DNA of 7,136 nucleotides from an uncultured bacterium (GCA_903847545.1 CAINDZ010000010.1:1-7136), one strand, 5' to 3'. Shown: positions 1 to 5,234, numbered from the stretch's first letter. The notes: generated by a model from the letters alone, not told the origin. Program-made: numbers and translations.

Positions 1-1785
1 GGCCAGTCGCACGACGGGCTCGGCAGCGAGTTCAACGTGCGCGCGGTGATCGGGCAGACCTACGGCGGCGGCTGGGCCGACGTGACCGGCAGCGTGCCCG
101 GCGGCGGCGACGGCGTGGTGGCGGTCGACGGCAACACGATCAACATCACCCTGTGGCTGGGGCAGGTCGGCGATCCCGACACGTTCGCCTGGCGGTGCAC
201 GTCGTTCTCCGACCTGGGCGGCGCGTGGGGCGCGGGCAATCCCGAGACGGCGATCGCCACGGCCGCGACCCTGCCGTTCACGCCGTGCGCGCACGCCACG
301 GTGGTCACGCCCATCCTCGAGCTGTGCCCGTCGGGCCCGGCCACCGGCCAGCTGCAGGTGGCGCTGCGCGACGCCGCCGGCAACATCCTGCCCAATGCCG
401 AGCACGGCCTGCGGTTCCACAGCACGAACGAGGCCGTGGCGACCGTCGACGCGAACGGCCTGGTCACGGCCGTGGCGGCGCCCACCGAGCACTGGCAGAC
501 GCCGTACATCGAGGTGTGGGCCGACGGGATGTGGGCCGACAATGCGGCCGTCATCCGCGTGAACGACGTCGACGTCGGCGTCGCGCACCAGACGTATGCG
601 GGCACGTACGTGAACTTCTACATGCCGCCCGTGGTCGAGGGCGTCGACCTCGAGGGCCTGCTCGCGCAGTACGAGGTGGTCCAGGCCACCGACCTGGCCT
701 GGCTGGCCGGCGAGCAGGCGATGGGTATCAACCCCAACCACTCGGCCACGGAGTGGTTCGTGCTGGACGTGGCGAGCAACCCGGTCACGTCGGTGTGCGG
801 GGCCAGCGGCAACCCGGTGCGCCTGGGCTGGACCACGGGCATGGGGGCCAGCAACAGCTGCTTCATCATCAACGACCCGGGCTGGCGCCGTCCGCAGTGG
901 TTCGTGATCTGGCATGAGCTGGGCCACAACTTCACGACGTCGTGCAACGCGTTCAACATGTTCATGTGGACCGCGTCGCCGGCGCACAACACGACGTACG
1001 TAGAGGGGCTGGCTTCGCTATCGGCGATGGTCGCCTGGCGCCGCGCGCTGGACTACCCCACGAACCTGGGGCCGCTGGCGCTGGCCGACATCGACAACAA
1101 CTTCTGCGACATGTGGACCGGCTTCCAGTCGGCGCTGGCCGACTACCGCGCCGGCGGCCGCGACTACGACGCCATCAACCCCGACGTCCTCGACGGCATC
1201 CTCATGGAGATGTGGTCGAACTACGGCATGAAGTGCTGGTACGACCTGTTCAGCACGTTCCTGCCGGTCGAGGCGCCGATTCCCGTCGCCATCGACACGC
1301 CCGAGAAGCAGGCGACCTGGTTCGTCGCGGCCATGAGCGCCTCGACGGGTCAGGACCTGCGCGACCATTTCGCCACCGAGTACGGCTTCCCCATCGACGC
1401 CTCGGCGTGGGACGAGATCTACGGCGTGGTCTCGGCGCGCATCGCCGCCCGCGACTTCGCCGCCGCGGGCATCGGCGACCCGCTGCCCTCGTCGCGCTCC
1501 GGCGACCGCCTGTGGCCCGTGGCGCCGAACCCGTTCAACCCGCGCACGGCGATCGGCTTCACGCTGGCCCGCGACACGCGCGTCGAGGTGGCGGTGTACG
1601 ATGTGCGCGGCCGCCTGGTGCGTCGCGTGCTCGATGGCACCCTGGAGGCGGGCGCGCATCCCGTCGCGGCGACCTGGGACGGCAACGACGACCAGGGCCG
1701 CGCGGCGCCGAGCGGGACGTACTTCCTGCGGATGAAGACGGCTGCCGGCACTGCGGCGGCGCGGAAGATGACGTTGTTGCGGTAG
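1..1785 (+). CDS. Secreted M60-like zinc metalloprotease with C-terminal FlgD-like Ig domain (5' partial)
   Basis: The frame is open from base 1, so the true start and any signal peptide lie upstream; 594 residues are visible. Numbering from base 1, residues about 1-100 are a beta-rich region I cannot assign. Residues about 100-190 resemble a bacterial Ig-like (BIG2-type) fold, with the phrase 'STNEAVATVDANGLVTAV'. Residues about 195-470 hold the peptidase part, with W-HELGH-N at 305-309 (bases 913-927) and a candidate third zinc ligand, Glu335 in 'YVEGLAS' (1003-1005). The 25-residue spacing fits the HExxH-x(8-28)-E pattern of the M60/enhancin family of gluzincins, which cleave glycoproteins such as mucins. 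From residue about 504, 'PNPFNPRTAIGF', 'VYDVRGRLVRR', 'WDGNDDQGR' and 'SGTYFLRM' define a FlgD-like Ig module ending in RKMTLLR, often found at the C-terminus of exported proteins and possibly a sorting or anchoring signal. The M60 assignment is moderately sure; the metalloprotease and FlgD-like calls are firmer. Substrate is unknown. Confidence 0.8.
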   Translation, partial: GQSHDGLGSEFNVRAVIGQTYGGGWADVTGSVPGGGDGVVAVDGNTINITLWLGQVGDPDTFAWRCTSFSDLGGAWGAGNPETAIATAATLPFTPCAHATVVTPILELCPSGPATGQLQVALRDAAGNILPNAEHGLRFHSTNEAVATVDANGLVTAVAAPTEHWQTPYIEVWADGMWADNAAVIRVNDVDVGVAHQTYAGTYVNFYMPPVVEGVDLEGLLAQYEVVQATDLAWLAGEQAMGINPNHSATEWFVLDVASNPVTSVCGASGNPVRLGWTTGMGASNSCFIINDPGWRRPQWFVIWHELGHNFTTSCNAFNMFMWTASPAHNTTYVEGLASLSAMVAWRRALDYPTNLGPLALADIDNNFCDMWTGFQSALADYRAGGRDYDAINPDVLDGILMEMWSNYGMKCWYDLFSTFLPVEAPIPVAIDTPEKQATWFVAAMSASTGQDLRDHFATEYGFPIDASAWDEIYGVVSARIAARDFAAAGIGDPLPSSRSGDRLWPVAPNPFNPRTAIGFTLARDTRVEVAVYDVRGRLVRRVLDGTLEAGAHPVAATWDGNDDQGRAAPSGTYFLRMKTAAGTAAARKMTLLR

Positions 1786-1813
1786 GCGAGACCCGAAAGC
1801 ATCCAGCCTGGCC

Positions 1814-1818
1814 GGAGG
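1814..1818 (+). promoter_or_regulatory. Ribosome binding site of the lipoprotein gene
   Basis: GGAGG lies 8 nt upstream of the ATG at 1827. It decides that start over the in-frame open sequence that runs further upstream through the metalloprotease gene and over the internal ATG at codon 5. Confidence 0.75.
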
Positions 1819-1826
1819 TGCCCTCC

Positions 1827-2561
1827 ATGACGCGAACGATGTCCCGCGCGGCCCTTGCGCTTGCGGCCCTGCTGCTCGCCTCCGCCTGTTCCGACACCAC
1901 GACGCCTCCGCCGCCCCCGCCTCCGCCCGACGCCGCCGTCCGCGGCGTCGTGACCGACGCCCTGGGCCGGCCGGCGCCGGGAGCCTCGATCGTGCTGCAG
2001 CTCGATTCCGCGCTCGTCCCCGGCAGCGAGGCCGACAAGCCGCAGCAAGGGGTCCGCTTCGACCTCGGGACCGGCGGCCACGTGCATGTGTGGGTCACCG
2101 CGTCCTGCGGGCAGGCCACCATCCGCACGATCATCGACACGCAGCTGCCGTCCGGCACTTACATCGTGTTCTGGAACGCCCTGGACGACCTCGGCCGGCA
2201 GGCGCCCGACGGCATGTACCGCCTGCATGCCGTCTGGGACGGGGGCGAGTCGAGCTTCGAGATCATCCTGCTGGGAACCCACTACGACCTGCTGACGCCG
2301 CAGCAGAGCATCGCCGCCGAGGCGATCACCGACCTGCAGGGCGCCTTCCGCCTCGAGACCGGATGCCTGCCGTTCGGCTACACGCTCCCTGCTTACGACG
2401 AGTCCGGCCTGCCCATCGGCCAGGCCGAGATCACGCGTCGCGTGCGGGTCTGGGCCTTCCGGGACGGCGTCGTGCCGGCGGTGAGCGACTGGGTCACGGT
2501 GGATCCCGAGGCGGGGGCGGTGGTTGCGATCGGGTTCGCCTACAAAGTACTTGCAATGTAA
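1827..2561 (+). CDS. Lipoprotein with octaproline linker and FlgD-like Ig module
   Basis: This 244-residue protein starts with a lipoprotein signal: MTRTMSR, a hydrophobic Ala/Leu run, then LLLASAC with Cys21 as the likely lipidated residue. Ala rather than Leu at -3 makes the lipobox slightly atypical. Pro27-Pro34 form an eight-proline spacer after the Cys. Residues 37-60 (VRGVVTDALGRPAPGASI) look like the start of a carboxypeptidase regulatory-like beta-sandwich. Residues about 85-140 resemble a FlgD-like Ig module: 'SGTYIVFWNALDDLGRQAPDGMYRL' matches the W-G-D-D-x-G-R...G-x-Y pattern also present at the end of the upstream metalloprotease. Residues 171-244 are not recognised. The last eight codons (FAYKVLAM) fall in AT-rich DNA that also forms the brnT promoter and operator, so the natural C-terminus may have been altered. 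Predicted location is membrane-anchored and facing the periplasm or cell surface. I see no catalytic motif; a structural or binding role is inference. Confidence 0.8.
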   Translation: MTRTMSRAALALAALLLASACSDTTTPPPPPPPPDAAVRGVVTDALGRPAPGASIVLQLDSALVPGSEADKPQQGVRFDLGTGGHVHVWVTASCGQATIRTIIDTQLPSGTYIVFWNALDDLGRQAPDGMYRLHAVWDGGESSFEIILLGTHYDLLTPQQSIAAEAITDLQGAFRLETGCLPFGYTLPAYDESGLPIGQAEITRRVRVWAFRDGVVPAVSDWVTVDPEAGAVVAIGFAYKVLAM

Positions 2562-2571
2562 ATACAACGTA
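2541..2571 (+). promoter_or_regulatory. Candidate BrnA operator: three TAC...GTA units
   Basis: Two nearly identical palindromic nonamers, TACAAAGTA (2541-2549) and TACAACGTA (2563-2571), lie exactly 22 bp apart, about two helical turns. Between them lies TAC-N7-GTA (2548-2560), with TTGCAA at its centre, and TGTA-AA-TACA (2557-2566). The array covers the -35 element and the spacer of the brnT promoter. Ribbon-helix-helix antitoxins such as BrnA commonly bind tandem short inverted repeats over their own promoter, so autoregulation is a natural reading. Assigning the site to BrnA is inference. Confidence 0.5.
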
Positions 2572-2579
2572 GGTAAGAT
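2551..2579 (+). promoter_or_regulatory. brnTA promoter
   Basis: TTGCAA at 2551-2556 and TAAGAT at 2574-2579 are separated by 17 nt and match the sigma-70 consensus well (4 of 6 and 5 of 6 positions). The DNA from 2541 to 2590 is only 36% GC, inside a genome region near 70%. With the usual spacing the transcript would begin at or next to the A of the brnT ATG (2586), giving a leaderless mRNA. No good Shine-Dalgarno sequence precedes that ATG. Confidence 0.55.
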
Positions 2580-2585
2580 GATCAC

Positions 2586-2873
2586 ATGGCAGACCTGAGA
2601 ATCGAGTGGGACCCGCGTAAGGCGGCGTCAAACAAAAGGAAACACGGAGTCTCGTTTGACGAGGCGGCGACCGTGTTTTCCGATGAGAATGCCCGCCTGA
2701 TCGAAGATCCCGACCACTCCGACGACGAGGACAGGTTCGTCCTTTTAGGCCTGAGTTGGTCGCTTCGGTTGCTGGTCGTCTGCCATTGTTATCGGGAGTC
2801 GCGAGGCGTCATCAGGATCATCTCGGCGCGCAAAGCGGACAGGTCAGAGCGGGCCCATTACGGAACGAGTTGA
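2586..2873 (+). CDS. brnT: BrnT family type II toxin (ribonuclease)
   Basis: This 95-residue protein has the BrnT signature from end to end: IEWDPRKAASN at 6-16, KRKHGVSFDEAATVF at 17-31, a polar acidic turn at 41-49, Arg50, the strands 'RLLVVCHCYRE' (61-71) and 'VIRIISARKA' (75-84), then E88 and Y92. BrnT toxins have a RelE-like fold and cut RNA, shutting down translation under stress until BrnA neutralises them. Length matches the family. The gene ends one base before brnA, in the usual toxin-first order, so the two are presumably co-transcribed and co-translated. GC content (58% in a counted 60-base stretch) is clearly below that of the neighbours, consistent with acquisition by transfer. 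The usual conserved residues are present, so it appears intact; activity is not shown by sequence alone. Confidence 0.93.
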   Translation: MADLRIEWDPRKAASNKRKHGVSFDEAATVFSDENARLIEDPDHSDDEDRFVLLGLSWSLRLLVVCHCYRESRGVIRIISARKADRSERAHYGTS

Positions 2874-2874
2874 A

Positions 2875-3093
2875 ATGCGCAAGACATACGACTTCTCGCA
2901 GTCCAAGAAGAACCCGTACGCCAGCAGGCTGAAGAAGCAGGTCACCATCCGGCTCGAGGAGAACACGGTGGCGTACTTCAAGGCCTTGGCCGACGAGCTT
3001 GGCATTCCGTACCAGACGCTGATCAATCTCTACCTGCGCGACTGTGCTTCGAGTGGTCGGCGGCTCAACATGGCGTGGAAGCCGGGTAACTGA
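2875..3093 (+). CDS. brnA: BrnA family antitoxin (ribbon-helix-helix)
   Basis: This 72-residue protein begins MRKTYDFSQSKKNPYASRLKK, the typical toxin-wrapping N-terminal arm of BrnA/COG3514 antitoxins. A predicted DNA-binding strand follows (KKQVTIRLEEN, 20-30), then two helices (TVAYFKALADELG at 31-43 and PYQTLINLYLRDCASSG at 45-61) that form a ribbon-helix-helix dimer. The tail RRLNMAW is also usual. The start ATG lies one base after the brnT stop codon (TGA-A-ATG), preceded by a weak GGAACGAG; translational coupling is likely. It should bind and inhibit BrnT and repress the shared promoter at 2541-2579. GC is about 53% in a counted 60-base stretch, again lower than the host genes. Confidence 0.92.
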   Translation: MRKTYDFSQSKKNPYASRLKKQVTIRLEENTVAYFKALADELGIPYQTLINLYLRDCASSGRRLNMAWKPGN

Positions 3094-3117
3094 CGCCATC
3101 GGCCATTGACCCGCTGC

Positions 3118-3143
3118 CTGGCTTGGGCAACAGTGCGAGCCAG
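3118..3143 (+). terminator. Stem-loop after brnA, possible terminator
   Basis: CTGGCTTG (3118-3125) can pair with CGAGCCAG (3136-3143) in an 8-bp stem with one G-U pair and a 10-nt loop, 25 nt after the brnA stop. It lacks a U-tract, so it may be a weak or factor-dependent terminator or an mRNA 3'-end stabiliser. Two more small palindromes follow: CAGCCGGCTG at 3165-3174 and CGGGT-TGCG-ACCCG at 3183-3196. Confidence 0.3.
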
Positions 3144-3264
3144 TCAACCCCAGTTCGGCTTATGCAGCCGGCTGGCCCCCTACGGGTTGCGACCCGGAGG
3201 GAATTTTGTAACATCCACGGATAAGGTGGTTTGCGCTGTTGATCGGCGCCGCGCAGCCACGGCA

Positions 3265-3282
3265 ACTTGCGCCGGCGCAAGT
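3265..3282. promoter_or_regulatory. Perfect 18-bp palindrome, CRP/FNR-family-like operator
   Basis: ACTTGCGCCGGCGCAAGT is identical to its reverse complement. Its core TTGCG-N4-CGCAA has the geometry of sites bound by the CRP/FNR family (FNR: TTGAT-N4-ATCAA; the NO-responsive Dnr/NnrR proteins bind similar sites). An AACAAT -10-like hexamer at 3302-3307 would put transcription start near 3314, with the palindrome centred at about -40.5, the classical class II activator position. It is the only candidate activator site before the DUF438/DUF1858 pair. The specific regulator is unknown. Confidence 0.5.
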
Positions 3283-3301
3283 CCCCCTCCCCACCAATCC
3301 C

Positions 3302-3307
3302 AACAAT
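3302..3307 (+). promoter_or_regulatory. Candidate -10 element of an activator-dependent promoter
   Basis: AACAAT matches 4 of 6 bases of TATAAT in one of the few AT-rich stretches here. Its distance from the palindrome at 3265-3282 fits a class II CRP/FNR-type promoter with no need for a good -35 hexamer. It would give a leader of about 114 nt before the DUF438 gene. Confidence 0.3.
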
Positions 3308-3360
3308 TTCTCTCCACTAAAGCTGGCGCCCCGCCCACCCGGGCATTATGTTGCCCGTGA

Positions 3361-3382
3361 AATCGGACAAAGATGTCCTATT
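3361..3382. promoter_or_regulatory. Imperfect inverted repeat, candidate operator
   Basis: Arms AATCGGACA (3361-3369) and TGTCCTATT (3374-3382) are complementary at 8 of 9 positions around a 4-nt spacer (AAGA). The inner core is a perfect GGACA/TGTCC pair. The repeat overlaps a TATTAA hexamer (3379-3384) that could be a second -10, with GTGAAA (3357-3362) as a -35 at 16-nt spacing. This suggests a second regulated promoter about 37 nt upstream of the DUF438 start. I cannot name the binding protein. Confidence 0.4.
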
Positions 3383-3417
3383 AATGAACAGGGCCATTCA
3401 GCCCGGTTCCCCGCCCC

Positions 3418-3422
3418 GGAGG
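3418..3422 (+). promoter_or_regulatory. Ribosome binding site of the DUF438 gene
   Basis: GGAGG lies 5 nt before the ATG at 3428. It fixes that start rather than the upstream TTG at 3239 in the same frame. Confidence 0.75.
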
Positions 3423-3427
3423 CGAGC

Positions 3428-4669
3428 ATGAGCGAACTCATTCACGACCAGCAGCGGCGCATGGCGCTGCTCAAGCACATGATCCTGCAGCTGCACGGGG
3501 GCGATGCGCCCGAGGCGGTGCGGCCCCAGCTGATCCGGCTGCTCGGCCGGGTGCCCTACGACGAGGTGGTCGCCGTCGAGCAGGAGCTGATCCGCGAGGG
3601 GATGCCCACCGAGGACATCCTGAAGTTCTGCGACATCCACAAGCTGGCGCTGAACCCCAGCCTGCTGCCCGAGGAGGAGCGCGCCGTGCCCGCCGGGCAC
3701 CCGGTGGACGTGTTCCGCGCCGAGAATCGCGCGCTGGGCTGGGAGCTGGAGGCCATCGGCGAGCTGTTCGCCCAGGTGAAGTCGCTGGCGGCCGGTGCGG
3801 CGCCCACCGAGCTCATGCACGATCTGCGCGTGCGCTTCAACGCGCTGATGGATGTCGAGAAGCACTACCTGCGCAAGGAGCACCTGCTGTTCCCGTACCT
3901 CGAGAAGCACGGTGTGACCGGGCCGCCGACGGTGATGTGGGGCAAGCACGACGAGGCGCGCGCGCTGCTCAAGGGCGCGTGGGAGGCGCTGGCCGCGGCC
4001 GATGGCATCAGCGGCGACGAGGCCGCCGCGGTCATCGACCTGGTGCTGCAGCCGGCGGTCGAGGCCGTGTCGGGGATGATCGACAAGGAGACGCAGATCC
4101 TGCTGCCGATGTGCCTCGATACGCTGGACGAGGCGGAGTGGGGCGCCATCGCCGACGGCAGCGCGGACCTGGGCTGGTGCCTGGTCGTGCCGACGGCGAC
4201 GTGGCGGCCCGCGGGCGCCGCGGCCGTCGAGGCGGCGGCCGACGGCGTGGTGCGGCTGCCTTCGGGCTCGTTCACGACGGCGCAGCTGCAGGCGGTGCTG
4301 AACACGATCCCGTTCGACGTCACGTTCGTCGATGCGGACGACACCGTGCGCTACTTCAGCGAGGGGCGCGAGCGCATCTTCGCGCGCACGCGGGCGATCA
4401 TCGGCCGCAAGGTCGAGTACTGCCACCCGCCCAAGAGCGTGGCGATCGTGCAGAAGATCCTCGCCGACTTCCGCGAGGGCCGCGAGACGCACGCGCAGTT
4501 CTGGATCGAGCTGGGCGGCAAGTTCCTGTGCATCGAGTATTTCGCGCTGCACGACGACGACGGGAAGTTCCTCGGCACCCTCGAGGTGAGCCAGGACCTG
4601 ACCGCCAAGCGCGCGCTGACCGGGCAGCAGCGGCTGCTCAACTACGTCAAGGAGCAGGGCCATGAGTGA
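3428..4669 (+). CDS. DUF438 / hemerythrin / PAS domain protein
   Basis: This 413-residue soluble protein has three domains in the order typical of DUF438 proteins. Residues 1-80 form the helical DUF438 unit, ending 'ILKFCDIHKLALNP'. Residues about 90-230 form a hemerythrin-like four-helix bundle with His91, His146, Glu151/His152 and Glu159 in 'KHYLRKEHLLFPYLEKHG', His174 in 'GKHDE' and Glu221 in 'KETQILLPM', candidate ligands for a di-iron site. Residues about 283-395 form a PAS domain (VTFVDADDTVRYFSEG at 298-313, YCHPPKS at 331-337, LGTLEVSQDLT near 382-392). Hemerythrin domains bind O2, NO or help repair Fe-S centres, and PAS domains sense ligands or redox state, so a gas or nitrosative-stress sensor/repair role is likely but unproven. 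No kinase or DNA-binding output domain is present, so the partner may be the DUF1858-DUF2249 protein whose start codon overlaps this gene's end by 8 nt. The start is supported by GGAGG at 3418. Confidence 0.9.
   Translation: MSELIHDQQRRMALLKHMILQLHGGDAPEAVRPQLIRLLGRVPYDEVVAVEQELIREGMPTEDILKFCDIHKLALNPSLLPEEERAVPAGHPVDVFRAENRALGWELEAIGELFAQVKSLAAGAAPTELMHDLRVRFNALMDVEKHYLRKEHLLFPYLEKHGVTGPPTVMWGKHDEARALLKGAWEALAAADGISGDEAAAVIDLVLQPAVEAVSGMIDKETQILLPMCLDTLDEAEWGAIADGSADLGWCLVVPTATWRPAGAAAVEAAADGVVRLPSGSFTTAQLQAVLNTIPFDVTFVDADDTVRYFSEGRERIFARTRAIIGRKVEYCHPPKSVAIVQKILADFREGRETHAQFWIELGGKFLCIEYFALHDDDGKFLGTLEVSQDLTAKRALTGQQRLLNYVKEQGHE
4649..4654 (+). promoter_or_regulatory. Ribosome binding site of the DUF1858 gene, inside the DUF438 gene
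   Basis: AAGGAG lies 7 nt before the ATG at 4662, within the last codons of the upstream gene. With the 8-nt gene overlap it supports coupled translation of the pair. Confidence 0.7.
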
Positions 4670-5186
4670 CCGCCCGTTGATCACGCCCCACATGAAGGTG
4701 GGCGAGCTGCTGGACGCGTACCCGCAGCTGGAGGACCTGCTGATCGAGATCGCGCCCGAGTTCGCGCGGCTGCGGAACCCGCTGCTGCGCAAGACCGTCG
4801 CCAAGGTGACGACGCTCGAGCAGGCGGCCCGCGTGGGCGGCCTCGGCCTGGGCGAGCTCATCAACCGGTTGCGCGCGGCCGCCGGCCAGGAGGGGTTCAC
4901 GGCCAGCGACCCGTTCGCCGGTCAGGGCGAGCGCCCGGCGTGGGTGGACCAGGTGAAGGTCGTCACGACCGACGACGCGCGCGAGGCGATCGCCGCCGGG
5001 GAGCATCCCCTGCCGCGGGTGCTGGCGGCCGTCGGCGCGCTCGAGCCGGGGCAGGCGCACCTGCTGATCACGCCCTTCGTGCCGGCGCCGCTGCTGGACA
5101 AGGTGCGGGACCGGGGCCTGCAGGTGTGGACCGACGCGCGCGGGGCCGACACCTTCTACAACCTGCTGGCGCGGGTCGAGGGCTAG
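4662..5186 (+). CDS. DUF1858 - DUF2249 two-domain protein
   Basis: This 174-residue soluble protein starts inside the last codons of the DUF438 gene (overlap 4662-4669), so the two are one operon. Residues 1-78 match the DUF1858 pattern: ITPHMKVGELLDAYPQLEDLLIEI, then FARLRNPLLRKTVAKVTTLEQAA and GELINRL. Residues about 112-160 match a DUF2249-type, TusA-like fold: HPLPRVLAAVGALEPGQAHLLITPF, then APLLDKVRDRGLQVWT. Domains of this kind recur beside hemerythrin, ScdA/RIC-type Fe-S repair proteins and NO-handling enzymes in many anaerobes and denitrifiers. The protein contains no cysteine at all, so direct Fe-S binding or sulfur transfer through Cys is excluded; a protein-protein or small-ligand role with the DUF438 partner is more likely. 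The exact function of both domains is unknown. Confidence 0.87.
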   Translation: MSDRPLITPHMKVGELLDAYPQLEDLLIEIAPEFARLRNPLLRKTVAKVTTLEQAARVGGLGLGELINRLRAAAGQEGFTASDPFAGQGERPAWVDQVKVVTTDDAREAIAAGEHPLPRVLAAVGALEPGQAHLLITPFVPAPLLDKVRDRGLQVWTDARGADTFYNLLARVEG

Positions 5187-5207
5187 GGCGCGGTAGGCGA
5201 GTCTGGC

Positions 5208-5234
5208 CGGGCGGCACGGTTGACGCGCCGCCCG
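5208..5234. repeat. 8-bp perfect inverted repeat enclosing the cstA -35 element
   Basis: CGGGCGGC (5208-5215) and GCCGCCCG (5227-5234) are exact reverse complements around an 11-nt loop that contains TTGACG. As RNA it would form a strong hairpin 22 nt after the DUF1858 stop, without a U-tract, so it may help end the upstream transcript. As DNA it could be an operator over the cstA promoter. Long GC-only repeats arise fairly easily at this composition. Confidence 0.35.

Larger units (their letters stand above)
3094..3427. other. Intergenic region between brnA and the DUF438 gene
   Basis: I find no convincing gene in these 334 bases. The first half (to about 3200) holds several short stem-loops and palindromes. 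The second half holds an 18-bp perfect palindrome, AT-richer DNA with candidate -10 elements, an inverted repeat at 3361-3382, and the ribosome binding site of the next gene. An open frame from a TTG at 3239 runs into the DUF438 gene, but it has no conserved look and passes through these regulatory palindromes. No integron attC core pair, tRNA or insertion-sequence end could be recognised. Confidence 0.6.

Noticed and set aside
942..1826. Long upstream extension of the lipoprotein frame through the metalloprotease gene
   Set aside because: The translation is Arg-rich nonsense; a clean lipoprotein signal and GGAGG at 1814 place the start at 1827.
3183..3210. CGGGT-TGCG-ACCCG hairpin followed by AATTTT as an intrinsic terminator
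   Set aside because: The stem is only 5 bp and seven purine-rich bases separate it from a four-T run, so it does not meet the usual terminator pattern.
3094..3240. Integron attC site that would make brnTA a gene cassette
   Set aside because: Toxin-antitoxin pairs are common integron cassettes, so I looked for paired RYYYAAC and GTTRRRY core sites; no matching pair was found.
3239..3427. In-frame N-terminal extension of the DUF438 protein from a TTG codon
   Set aside because: The extension has no family similarity, passes through the 18-bp palindrome and the second inverted repeat, and lacks a ribosome site. GGAGG before ATG 3428 and the canonical N-terminus support the shorter protein.
3398..4900. 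500-codon open frame on the minus strand over the DUF438 and DUF1858 genes
   Set aside because: Low-complexity composition, no recognisable motif, antisense to two conserved coding genes with good ribosome sites.
1779..5201. Exact 12-nt direct repeat gcggtaggcgag at 1779-1790 and 5190-5201, both just at or after gene ends
   Set aside because: About one repeated 12-mer pair is expected by chance in a 7-kb GC-rich window, and the flanks do not align further.
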